A program made the position numbers and the translations under genes. From Bacteroides nordii WAL 11050 = JCM 12987 (GTDB lineage: Bacteria; Bacteroidota; Bacteroidia; Bacteroidales; Bacteroidaceae), in the NCBI GenBank assembly GCA_000613465.1, contig BAJA01000038.1, forward strand, positions 1 to 51,933: a stretch of DNA of 51,933 nt. The letters are read 5' to 3'. Below the pieces are notes generated by a model, which did not search any database, was not told the DNA's origin, and worked only from the letters and a program-made list of their open reading frames with translations. Of this stretch, positions 38,595 to 47,880 are shown piece by piece. Each line of letters starts with the position of its first letter. The stretch's first letter is position 1.

Positions 38595-38680
38595 TAGTAG
38601 TTAAGTAGTCAAGTAGTTAAGTAGTAAGTAGTCGATAGTATTGATACTTACTACTTAACTACTTGACTACTTAACTACTA
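38595..38680. repeat. Perfect 36-bp inverted repeat between GH20 and beta-galactosidase genes
   Basis: The arms 38595-38630 and 38645-38680 are exact reverse complements with a 14-nt loop. Each arm is built of degenerate TAGTTAAG/TAGTCAAG words. It lies 32 nt before the GH20 stop-distal end and 15 nt upstream of the beta-galactosidase ATG, so in RNA it forms a very stable intercistronic stem. There is no U-run on the minus-strand side. Confidence 0.85.
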
Positions 38681-38712
38681 AAATACTTACTACTGGGCTA
38701 GTTACTACTAAA

Positions 38713-41037
38713 TTACTTCACTATCACTTCATCAAACATCACTCTGGATTCCTGTCCCGGACGTACATGATCTTCCGGGCAAGCCCCTGGTCCTTTGGCG
38801 GTCACACGGATATAGCGTGCCTGTTTCCCGTTGATATTCAAAGACAGATCTTCCACAAAATTCCACTCCCGGAAGATCTCCTGAGGAGTAAAGCTTAATG
38901 TACCCACCTTCCTGAATTTACGGTTATCATCTGATATTTCTACTTCTATCGATGCCGGTTTATGTATTGCCATGCCATAATTTGTAATACAACCTACTGT
39001 AACCGTATGGAGTGTTTCCTTTTTCAATAAATCAATTGTGAAAGATACCGTATCACTTTTTTCCCAGGAAGCCCATTCATAATCTGTTTGTTTCAGGCTT
39101 CCACGTATTCCGTTGGTTACTACTTCCACATTTTTATTATCTCCAAAAACAGGTTTACCGGTAGCCTTATTCCAGATAACAGGTAAAATCAATGTTTTTC
39201 CCATTTTCTTATCCCCCACAAAGGTAGCACACTTTAAAGTTTGTACGCCCCGAATAGTCAATTCTTTGATATAGCGGGGGGATTTTGCAGAAGGCTCACT
39301 ATCATCCAGCGTATAACGAATTTCCACATCCGGACGTATACATTCCAAATTAACCTTTAAAGCCCCGTTTTCAGGTGTTATTGTATGCTGAATATTATAC
39401 ATTGAACGGGAATACCCCACTCCTTTAGCTGCAATATGGCAGTTATATACATCCAATCCTTTTAAAAAACGGTTCCAATCTTTCATTTCCCGTTTAGCCC
39501 AGCCCCCTTCGGCCACTGCTGCCAGACGCGGAAAGAGCAGATAGTCCACATCTTCGGGTTTATTGCAAAACTCAGTCCACATGCAACCCTGTATCCCCAT
39601 CAAAAGAGACTTATATTCAGGTTTCCAATCATCCTGTATCGGTTCATAATCAAATACATCCCTCAAAGTTATATTACCAAAATAAGTCACAGGTTCAAAC
39701 CACTGAGGTCCCTGATAGCGTATCAGATACATTATACGCGCCGGAGTCATAATAAACCGGTGTCCCTGCTCTGCAGCTTTCAAGGCAGCAGTACCCAATC
39801 CCTGCCAGCCTAAGATGATGGTTCCGTCCGGTATAGTCGTATTCGTCAATTCATCCCAGCCTATCACTTCACGGCCTTTACTCTGTACATATTCGCACAT
39901 CCGTTTCATAAAGTACCCCTGCAAATCTTCTTCATTGGCCAGATGTTCTTTTTTCATTCGTGCCTGGCAAAGCGGACATTTTTCCCAGTTCGTCTTTCTG
40001 GCCTCATCACCCCCCAAATGAATATAACGGGAAGGAAACAACTCCACCACTTCATCAATCACATCTTGTAAAAAAGTAAACACACTGTCATTTCCGGCAC
40101 AATAGATAACCTCAGCATGCGCACCTCCCAACCCGGGTAATACACCTATGAAATTCTTTACTACCGGACAAGCCAATCCGGGATAAGAGGCCAAGGCAGC
40201 ATTGCTATGTGCCGGCATCTCTATTTCAGGAATTACTTCTATCTGGCGATCGGTAGCATACGCTATTATCTCCTTCATATCTTCCTGAGTATAAAATCCA
40301 CCAATTGGAGTAGATTCTCCTAACATCGGATTCCTCCGGGAATGAAAAGGAACGTCGGTACGATCTACCCGCCATGCACCTATATCTGTCAGACGAGGGT
40401 GTTTCTTTATTTCCAGGCGCCAACCGTTATCATCACACAAATGAAAATGCAGTTTATTTATTTTCAGCATCGCCATACAATCTATGATGCGCAATACATT
40501 CTTTTTGGGTATAAAAAAACGGGCAGCATCCAATAATAACCCGCGATAGCCAAAACGAGGTTCATCACTGATTTTTACCGAAGGAATGGCCCAGTCAACA
40601 TCTCCGCCTACATTTCTTGCATTCTCTATAGAAGCCGGCAGCAACATACGGATCGTCTGCAAGGCATAGAAGAAGCCTTTTACATCCGAAGCATTAATCA
40701 CAATCTTATCCGAAGTGACATCCAACCGATAGGCCTCACTCTTCAAGCTACGATCTGTTATAAAACAAACATCCCCGGTGTTACTTCCTTCTTTCAACAA
40801 CGGAGTGAATCCGCCAGCACAAGTAAAAAGACCGATAAAATTACGAGCGATTTCCGCTTGCCCTGCATTCTCTACAGCAAATACCGTATTCTCCGAAAAA
40901 CGATAGCTCCCCTCCCCTGGCACAACTTGCACAGGGGTGGGTACTATAGAGATCGTTTGTGTTAAATCTTCAGCCTGTACTGCTATGATAGGGGAAAACA
41001 GTAACGCTATTATAATTGATAAGGTGTATTTCATCAT
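38713..41037 (-). CDS. GH20 beta-N-acetylhexosaminidase
   Basis: The 774-residue protein has a signal peptide (ending AVQAE), a GH20b N-terminal domain (about 30-160), a GH20 catalytic barrel (about 165-500) with the catalytic Asp-Glu pair in HLGGDEARK, a chitobiase C-terminal-like domain and a CBM32-like end (about 630-774). It removes terminal beta-GlcNAc or GalNAc by substrate-assisted catalysis. It follows the 6-sulfatase gene by 19 nt, consistent with acting on the desulfated sugar. Confidence 0.93.
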   Translation of the reverse strand: MMKYTLSIIIALLFSPIIAVQAEDLTQTISIVPTPVQVVPGEGSYRFSENTVFAVENAGQAEIARNFIGLFTCAGGFTPLLKEGSNTGDVCFITDRSLKSEAYRLDVTSDKIVINASDVKGFFYALQTIRMLLPASIENARNVGGDVDWAIPSVKISDEPRFGYRGLLLDAARFFIPKKNVLRIIDCMAMLKINKLHFHLCDDNGWRLEIKKHPRLTDIGAWRVDRTDVPFHSRRNPMLGESTPIGGFYTQEDMKEIIAYATDRQIEVIPEIEMPAHSNAALASYPGLACPVVKNFIGVLPGLGGAHAEVIYCAGNDSVFTFLQDVIDEVVELFPSRYIHLGGDEARKTNWEKCPLCQARMKKEHLANEEDLQGYFMKRMCEYVQSKGREVIGWDELTNTTIPDGTIILGWQGLGTAALKAAEQGHRFIMTPARIMYLIRYQGPQWFEPVTYFGNITLRDVFDYEPIQDDWKPEYKSLLMGIQGCMWTEFCNKPEDVDYLLFPRLAAVAEGGWAKREMKDWNRFLKGLDVYNCHIAAKGVGYSRSMYNIQHTITPENGALKVNLECIRPDVEIRYTLDDSEPSAKSPRYIKELTIRGVQTLKCATFVGDKKMGKTLILPVIWNKATGKPVFGDNKNVEVVTNGIRGSLKQTDYEWASWEKSDTVSFTIDLLKKETLHTVTVGCITNYGMAIHKPASIEVEISDDNRKFRKVGTLSFTPQEIFREWNFVEDLSLNINGKQARYIRVTAKGPGACPEDHVRPGQESRVMFDEVIVK

Positions 41038-41056
41038 AAATCAATATATTCCTTTT

Positions 41057-42637
41057 TTACTCTTTATCTCTTTCCGGTGAAAAACGAACCGGATCGTTGT
41101 ATTGCTCCTGCAACTTCAGCATTTCTTCTTTAAGTTCTCCCACTACAGGTTCATACTCTGCTTTTCCATATAAGTTATGCATCTCAGCAGGATCTTTCTG
41201 AAGATCATACAACTCCCACCAGTTTATATCATTATAAAAATGAATCAACTTATATCGTTCTGTACGAACACCGTAATGGCGTTTTACCATGTGTTCGGCA
41301 GGATATTCATAAAAATGATAGTACAATGCTTTTCTCCAATCTTTGGGATGCTCTCCTCTCAGCAAAGGCAACAAAGATACCCCCTGGATATCATCAGGAA
41401 CAGGAGCACCTGCCAACTCAAGAAAAGTAGGTGCATAATCAATATTCTGTACCATTTCTGTTATATCACCTTTCCGGTCGAATCCCTTAGGCAAACGCAT
41501 TATAAGCGGAGTACGCATAGATTCCTCATACATAAAGCGTTTATCAAACCAGCCATGTTCGCCCATATAAAATCCCTGATCGGAAGTATAAACCACCAAC
41601 GTATTGTCCAACATTCCCTTTTCTTTCAGATAGTCAAGTACACGCCCTACATTATCATCCAGAGATTTCACTGTCTTCATATAGTCACGCATATACCGTT
41701 GAAACTTCCAGTTGGCCAATTCTTTTCCTTTTAGATTCTGCTTATAGAAATCATCAATCACCGGACCATAAAACTTATCCCAGGCAGCCCGTTGCTCCGT
41801 ATTCATACGTCCGAGGAATTTCTCATACAAAGATTTCAGTCGCGAGTTCTTCTCCGGACGAAGCATTTTCAGGTCATAGATCATGTCCATATCCTTCACA
41901 ATACTCATTTCCTGTGCAGCAGCAGCCGGACGGCCTTCATAATCATCAAAGAAGTTTCCGGGAAGAGAAAATGTCTTATCTTCATACAGTGCCAGATTAC
42001 AGGTATCCGCCATCCAGTTGCGATGAATAGCCTTATGGTGAATCAACAGGCAGAAAGGTTTATCCTTATCCCGTTTGTTCTCCATCCAGTCAATAGCCTC
42101 ATCCGTGATAATATTTGTGACGTAACCTTGTTTCTGAATCGTATCATTATCCTGGGTGATAAAATCCGGATTATAATAATCGCCCTGTCCCGGTACTATC
42201 TCCCAGTAATTGAACCCTGTAGGCAGACTTTCTAAATGCCACTTCCCTACCAAAGCTGTCTGATAACCAACTTTCTGTAACAGTTTCGGAAAAGTTTGTT
42301 GTGCACTATCAAAAACACAAGTCGTGTTATCATAAAATTTATTGGCACAACTATGCTTACCGGTAATCATACAGGCACGGCTTGGACCACTCAGCGAATT
42401 AGCAACAAAACTATTGGTAAAGCGTACACCATCATTGGCTATACGATCCAGATTAGGAGTCTCCATATAACGGGTATCATAACAACTCATCATTTGAGCC
42501 GTATGATCATCCGTCATAATATATACAATATTATATGGTTTTGCTTCTTCCTTTTTTTGTTGCTGACAAGAAGTTACAGTAGCCAATGTCGCCAATCCGG
42601 CAAAGGGATAAACTATTTTTAAGTCTGGTCGGTTCAT
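41057..42637 (-). CDS. Sulfatase lipoprotein, probably N-acetylglucosamine-6-sulfatase (S1_11-like)
   Basis: The 526-residue protein has a lipobox (TVTSC, Cys24), so it is likely lipid-anchored. The sulfatase fold shows IMTDDHTAQ, formylglycine motif SGPSR (Ser83, serine-type), LVGKWHLE and YTSDQGFYMGEHGWFDKR. The last block is typical of the GlcNAc-6-sulfatase-like S1_11 group; the subfamily is from memory. It is the first gene of the second transcription unit of the locus, with its own promoter and shared operator. Confidence 0.88.
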   Translation of the reverse strand: MNRPDLKIVYPFAGLATLATVTSCQQQKKEEAKPYNIVYIMTDDHTAQMMSCYDTRYMETPNLDRIANDGVRFTNSFVANSLSGPSRACMITGKHSCANKFYDNTTCVFDSAQQTFPKLLQKVGYQTALVGKWHLESLPTGFNYWEIVPGQGDYYNPDFITQDNDTIQKQGYVTNIITDEAIDWMENKRDKDKPFCLLIHHKAIHRNWMADTCNLALYEDKTFSLPGNFFDDYEGRPAAAAQEMSIVKDMDMIYDLKMLRPEKNSRLKSLYEKFLGRMNTEQRAAWDKFYGPVIDDFYKQNLKGKELANWKFQRYMRDYMKTVKSLDDNVGRVLDYLKEKGMLDNTLVVYTSDQGFYMGEHGWFDKRFMYEESMRTPLIMRLPKGFDRKGDITEMVQNIDYAPTFLELAGAPVPDDIQGVSLLPLLRGEHPKDWRKALYYHFYEYPAEHMVKRHYGVRTERYKLIHFYNDINWWELYDLQKDPAEMHNLYGKAEYEPVVGELKEEMLKLQEQYNDPVRFSPERDKE

Positions 42638-42713
42638 GGTAAAACAAGATTAATATAAATACAATAATTTCTCTACCCTTTATTATTTAGTAGTTCTATG
42701 TTTCTTTTAAATA

Positions 42714-42743
42714 CAAATTTACGACAGCAGGTACTAATCCAAT
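42714..42743 (-). promoter_or_regulatory. Internal promoter for the downstream half of the glycan locus
   Basis: The minus strand has -7 TAAATTTG (42714-42721) and a TTG at 42740-42742 about 18 bp upstream. The leader to the ATG at 42637 is about 70 nt. Besides this promoter, the operator and the hairpin, the 303-bp gap 42638-42940 holds nothing I can name. Confidence 0.6.
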
Positions 42744-42774
42744 GTTCGAAAATAATTTTATATATTCCAAAAAT
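42740..42774 (-). promoter_or_regulatory. 35-bp operator copy A, shared with the start of the locus
   Basis: This segment matches 51605-51639 at 27 of 35 positions without gaps. On the minus strand it contains ATTTTTGGAA and, 21 bp on, ATTTTCGAAC: a direct repeat two helical turns apart. Its edge abuts the -33 region, as expected for an activator site. Confidence 0.65.
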
Positions 42775-42847
42775 GTCCAAAATGCGTCCTTTTTGAATTT
42801 TATTTGAAAAAAAGAACAAAAACAATAAACGATAGCTTTTAAATAGA

Positions 42848-42870
42848 GTAGTAGCAAATCATGCTACTAC
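42848..42870 (-). terminator. Hairpin after susD
   Basis: GTAGTAGC (42848-42855) and GCTACTAC (42863-42870) form an 8-bp stem with a 7-nt loop, 70 nt beyond the susD stop. The U-run is weak, so termination may be partial. Confidence 0.5.
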
Positions 42871-42940
42871 CCCTGTTGCAGAAAACAAAACTCTTTCGGA
42901 TGTTTCTGCTGCTTCATTACAAATCAACAGAATAATAAAA

Positions 42941-44646
42941 TTAGTATCCGTAATTTTGATCGCCGGCAGATATTGACTCGTTAGTATTCAATTCTTCCTG
43001 TGGTATAGGCAACCGTAAGTTTTTCTTCAAGAAATTTTCCGTTAAATCTCCATTGTTAAACAGACGTTCTTTAAATCGATGTTCACCTAATTCCTTGTTC
43101 TCAACAATGGCTCTTGTAATATGATGATTATTCTGAATCTCCAAAACCTTCTTCAAATATTCAGTTCCTCGTCTTCGTGCGTCACAATACATCGTTTGTT
43201 CACCAGCCAATTCTACCAAACGTTCCCAGAATATTTTATCTCTCACCTGATCTTTAGTAAGATTAGTTTCCCAGTCTTTAGGGTAAACAGCATTCGGCGT
43301 ACCTGACTGCCGCGCTCTCTGTAATACTTCTTTCACCAGACTAATAGCCTTTCCTGTTTCACCAGATTCATTCAGCACATCCGCCATCATCAATAAGAAA
43401 TCAGCATAACGATATACAATAAGATTCATATGCGAATTTTGAGCTGTAGAATTCAAGTCCATCGCTTTCTTATAATAAGACCATCCGTAATGTTCTCCGG
43501 TAGGCTGTACAAAACGTTTCACCAACTTATCATCAACCGCCTCTAACTCTTCAACTGTAGGATTGGTAGGATCGTTACATATACTATAATTTATTTCTAC
43601 ATTATGAGTAACCCGACCCTCTTTGTAACTCAATTTCGGATAAGCAAACTGATTTTCACCATTACTCTTATTTACCCATGTCGAAAGAACAGTTGCACTA
43701 TATCTCGGATCGTCCGGATAGGTACCTTTCAGATAGTCATGAAAAGCTTTTGAAATACGAATACGTCCCCATGATATACCGGCTGTAGAGTTTTGAGGAG
43801 CAAATATCCAACTTCCACGATTACCGGTAGTAGAAGATTCTGTTGAAAAATTGAGTTGAAATATAGATTCTTTCGAGTTTGAATGTTGTACAAACAAGTT
43901 TGAATAGTTTGGTTCCAATTGAAATTTTCCATATACAAATTCACATTGTTCCAAAGCTAACTCCCAATAAGTCTTATTACCCGAAGCTTGTTTTCCCTGA
44001 CATGCCAAATACCAATATAGTTTAGCTAAATAAGCATGCGCTGCAAGTCCCGAAGCTTTTCCGGCATCTGCGGTTTCAGTCAATCCACCAATAGCATCTT
44101 TCCAGTCACTTTCAATCTGTGCCGCAATCTCTTCTTCAGTAGCTCTCGGAATAGAAAGCGACTTGAGAGATGGAATTGTATTACGCAGAGGTACTCCACC
44201 AAAAGTAGTCAACAGATGGTAATATGAGAATCCCCTCAGAAATTTAGCTTGTGCTACCAATCCGGTTTTAAAGTCCTCGTCCAATGGGCTCTCTTTCATA
44301 TTCTCTATAAAAAATGTTGTCTCTGAGACCGTTTTATATAACTTCTCCAAAACATCTTGGTTATCACACAACCAGAAGATACATTCAGAGATACGTAACG
44401 GTCCTGATCACTGGCATTTGTCTGTGCCCATCCCAAACCGGATGCTCCCACCAGTAATTCCTGAGCAGCCTGCCCAAAACCATCATAAGTAGTCAACTGT
44501 CCATAACAGGAAAGCAGTGCCAACTGAGCTGTATTCTCATCCAAAAACACAGATTCACTATTCAAAGCATATTGCGGATCTTCATCCAGGCAGGAAGAAA
44601 AAGTACAAATAGCTAATAAGAAATATATTAATTTTAATTTTTTCAT
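42941..44646 (-). CDS. SusD-like glycan-binding lipoprotein (one frameshift)
   Basis: The corrected length is about 568 residues. The lipobox is TFSSC (MKKLKLIYFLLAICTFSSC), giving a surface lipoprotein. SusD-family features include YGQLTTYDGFGQ, FIENM, AQAKFLRGFSYYHLLTTFGGVPL and a C-terminal RLPIPQEELNTN block. It works with the SusC-like transporter 9 nt upstream to bind and import oligosaccharides. One base is missing near 44355; restoring G gives SSGWCDNQDVLEKL. Confidence 0.92.
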
Positions 44647-44655
44647 AATACCTGA

Positions 44656-47600
44656 TTAGAATGTTACACTTAAACCAAAAATATAAGAACGTGACTGAGG
44701 AAATGAGTTCATATCAACGCCTCTTTTTAAACCATCGAATGCAAAAGTATTCACCTCCGGATCATATCCAGAATAATTGGTAATAATGAATGCATTTTTT
44801 ACAGAAGCAAAAATGTTTATATTCTCGAAACCTATTTTACTGACAATACTTTTCGGCATAGTATATCCCAATGTTATATCCGAACATCTCAGGAAGCTAC
44901 CATCTTCAATATATCTGTCAAGTACAGCTGAAGACGGATTTGTACTATTTACTCCCGGATAAAGGTTTGTAGGATTATCAGCCCTCCATATATTAGCATA
45001 AACCTCTTTACGAATATTATTAGATGAATTCTTGGCAGGCATAGCTTCATAGCGCAGATTACTATTTAATAAATCATTTCCGTAAACTCCATTAAAGGAA
45101 GCTGATAAAGAAATGTCTTTATAAGTCAATCTGGTTTGGAAACCATATGTAAAATCCGGATTCGGATCTCCCAGAATCACTTTATCATCTTCAGTAATCA
45201 TACCATCACCGTTACTATCGACAAATTTAATATTACCCGGGTCCGTACTACCTGCAATCGTATTCTTGTTTTCACTTTTCTGAGGAACATCATCTCCCTT
45301 CTGAATTATACCATCTGTTTTATATCCCCAAAACAACCCCGGAGCTTTTCCTTCAATAAAAATATTTGCAACACCAAAATGGTCACCTATTGAGTTTCCT
45401 AAATAAGCAGAATATTGATTATTGCCATAAAAAGCAAGAGGTAATCCTAATTTTCTGATCTTAGAACTATTAAAGCCAATATTACCCGATACATTCCAGG
45501 TGAAATCTTTAGAACGGATAACATCTGCATCCAAAGATATTTCAAAACCTCTATTTGACAAAGAACCTTGATTCATCAGAATATTCGCAAAACCTGTAGT
45601 GAAAGAAACAGAACGATCGATAAGTAAGTCATCTGTACGTTTGTAATACCAGTCTAATGTACCAGACAGGCGATTATTGAATATAGCAAAATCAAGACCA
45701 ATATTATAGGAAGTGGTCGACTCCCATTTCAATTCAGGATTTTGCAAATTACTTACAGCCAAAGCCAACTCTTTATTACCGTTAGCATCTGCATAATCAA
45801 TTGTCTTTTTATAATTATAAAAACTATTATATGGATCTATAGACTGATTTCCTGTCTGTCCATATCCTAAACGAAATTTCAACTGATCAATCCAAGGAGT
45901 ATTTTCTCTGATAAAGTCCTCTTGTTCCATACGCCATGCCAAAGCTGCAGAAGGAAAGTATGCCCAGCGGTTGGATTTCACAAACTTACTTGTACCATCA
46001 GCACGGAATGTTGCCGTTAACAAATAACGTCCTTCAATAAAAGATAAGTTTAAACGTCCCAGATAAGAGAGTAACTGATAGTCTTTCTGAATGGGTTGCT
46101 CTTCATTAATGGTACCTGCCATATGTAACCCTTTGGTACGGAACGAATGATTTTCAAAATTACGAGCCGAAGTAACTTTGTTCAAATATCCATAGTCATC
46201 ATAAGTGACACCTACAGTGGCTGCAATATCAACAATGTTTTTAATCTTCGTATTGTAATTTACAATATTCTCAACCGTATAATGGTTCTTTTCCAAATTT
46301 GTCAGACCAAGAGAACCATTATCATTTTCTCCTTTAAATAATTGGAGTCCAAACCAGCGTCCACGATTTTGTGTAAAGATATCACCCCCTACACGTGCAT
46401 TATATGAAAAACCTGCACCGATATTCCATGTCAGATCTGCCGAAGCTCTGAATGTTTTTTCTGTCGTAATATCATCATAATCATTAATCCAGCTCCATAC
46501 AGTTGTTTTTTGTTCTGCCGACAGATTTTGCTCACCAGATGGAGCCACATAAGGTGCCGAGTCAAGGGCTGTACGAGTAACAGATCCGGTTGCTCCCCCT
46601 CTGGTATCTCCTCCCGACATCATATCATTCTGTTTGATAGAGCCATTCAGTGCCAAATTAAGTTTCACGCTCTTAGACAAATCCATCGAAAGATTTGTAC
46701 GCAGGTCGCCCTGTTTTAAACCTGTATTATAAACAATACCATTGATATCTTTAAAAGAAGCAGAAACATAATAAGTAGTTTTATCGTTACCACCATTAAT
46801 AGTGGCTGAATAATTCTGAGAAAAAGCACTCTGATAGATCTCTTTTTGCCAATTATGATAAGTTAATACATTGTAAGATTCCGGATTTTCAGGATCATAC
46901 TCTCCACCGGAATAAATATAACGCACTTCATTATTTTCAAAAAAGAATTGTGCAGCCTTTTCTCCCAGTTGCTCGTTACGAAAACGTCCATACTCTTCCA
47001 GATTCAACATATCTTTCAGTTTCGTAGCATTCGCTATTGTAAAGTTGGCACTTAAACTTACTTTGGGTTTCCCGCTCTTTCCTTTCTTCGTCGTGATAAG
47101 GATAACTCCATTAGCACCGCGCGAACCATAAATAGCCGTAGCCGATGCATCTTTCAGAATCTGGATATCTTCAATATCCTGTGGATTCAAACTGGTCAAT
47201 GGATTTTGAGCTGTCTGAAAATCACCATCACCAAATGCACTGGCGGCAAACTCACCGGTTGAAGCCTGCGGTATGTTGTCAATTACATACAAAGGCTGAT
47301 TATCGCCACGCAGAGAGTTGGCACCACGAATTGTCACCGAAGAAGCTGCACCTGGAGTAGCTACAGTGGCTCCAACATTTACACCGGCTATTTTACCTTG
47401 CAACAGATTATCAATGGAAACAACCTTTGCCACTTCGTTCTGATCAGGTTTCAAAGAAGAAATAGCACCGGTAACATCGCCCTTACGAACTGTTCCATAT
47501 CCTACAACTACTACTTCATCTAACACTTCTGAATCCTCAACCAATTTGACATTAATAGTTGTTTGATTACCAACTTTTATTTCCTGAGTTTTATATCCGA

Positions 47601-47856
47601 TAAATGAAATTACCAAAACAGCATTATTACCAGATACAGAAATTGAATAGTTACCATCAATATCTGTAATAACTCCATTTGTAGTCCCTTTTACCAAAAC
47701 ATTTGCACCAATAACTCCTTCATTTGACTCGTCTGTGATCTGTCCTTTCACTACCTTAGACTGCTGCACATCGTCAACAGCAGCATGTAACGATAGAAAA
47801 GGAATAATCATAAACAGAGCAAAAGCCAATAAACTAAATTGCCATTTGTTTTTCAT
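44656..47856 (-). CDS. SusC/RagA-like TonB-dependent outer-membrane transporter
   Basis: The 1066-residue protein has a signal peptide (ending LSLHAA), a carboxypeptidase-regulatory-like domain (KGQITDESNEGVIGANVLVK), a TonB-box/plug start (LDEVVVVGYGTVRKGDVTGA) and plug motifs (TIRGANSLRGDNQPLYVID, DASATAIYGSRGANGVILIT). A beta barrel follows, ending SRSYIFGLSVTF. It imports the oligosaccharide released at the surface. The frame is intact. Confidence 0.95.
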   Translation of the reverse strand: MKNKWQFSLLAFALFMIIPFLSLHAAVDDVQQSKVVKGQITDESNEGVIGANVLVKGTTNGVITDIDGNYSISVSGNNAVLVISFIGYKTQEIKVGNQTTINVKLVEDSEVLDEVVVVGYGTVRKGDVTGAISSLKPDQNEVAKVVSIDNLLQGKIAGVNVGATVATPGAASSVTIRGANSLRGDNQPLYVIDNIPQASTGEFAASAFGDGDFQTAQNPLTSLNPQDIEDIQILKDASATAIYGSRGANGVILITTKKGKSGKPKVSLSANFTIANATKLKDMLNLEEYGRFRNEQLGEKAAQFFFENNEVRYIYSGGEYDPENPESYNVLTYHNWQKEIYQSAFSQNYSATINGGNDKTTYYVSASFKDINGIVYNTGLKQGDLRTNLSMDLSKSVKLNLALNGSIKQNDMMSGGDTRGGATGSVTRTALDSAPYVAPSGEQNLSAEQKTTVWSWINDYDDITTEKTFRASADLTWNIGAGFSYNARVGGDIFTQNRGRWFGLQLFKGENDNGSLGLTNLEKNHYTVENIVNYNTKIKNIVDIAATVGVTYDDYGYLNKVTSARNFENHSFRTKGLHMAGTINEEQPIQKDYQLLSYLGRLNLSFIEGRYLLTATFRADGTSKFVKSNRWAYFPSAALAWRMEQEDFIRENTPWIDQLKFRLGYGQTGNQSIDPYNSFYNYKKTIDYADANGNKELALAVSNLQNPELKWESTTSYNIGLDFAIFNNRLSGTLDWYYKRTDDLLIDRSVSFTTGFANILMNQGSLSNRGFEISLDADVIRSKDFTWNVSGNIGFNSSKIRKLGLPLAFYGNNQYSAYLGNSIGDHFGVANIFIEGKAPGLFWGYKTDGIIQKGDDVPQKSENKNTIAGSTDPGNIKFVDSNGDGMITEDDKVILGDPNPDFTYGFQTRLTYKDISLSASFNGVYGNDLLNSNLRYEAMPAKNSSNNIRKEVYANIWRADNPTNLYPGVNSTNPSSAVLDRYIEDGSFLRCSDITLGYTMPKSIVSKIGFENINIFASVKNAFIITNYSGYDPEVNTFAFDGLKRGVDMNSFPQSRSYIFGLSVTF

Positions 47857-47880
47857 ACGTTATTATATTAAGTTTCACTG

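Noticed and set aside
38595..38680. Insertion sequence or MITE
   Set aside because: There is no transposase, no target-site duplication that I can see, and the loop is only 14 nt.
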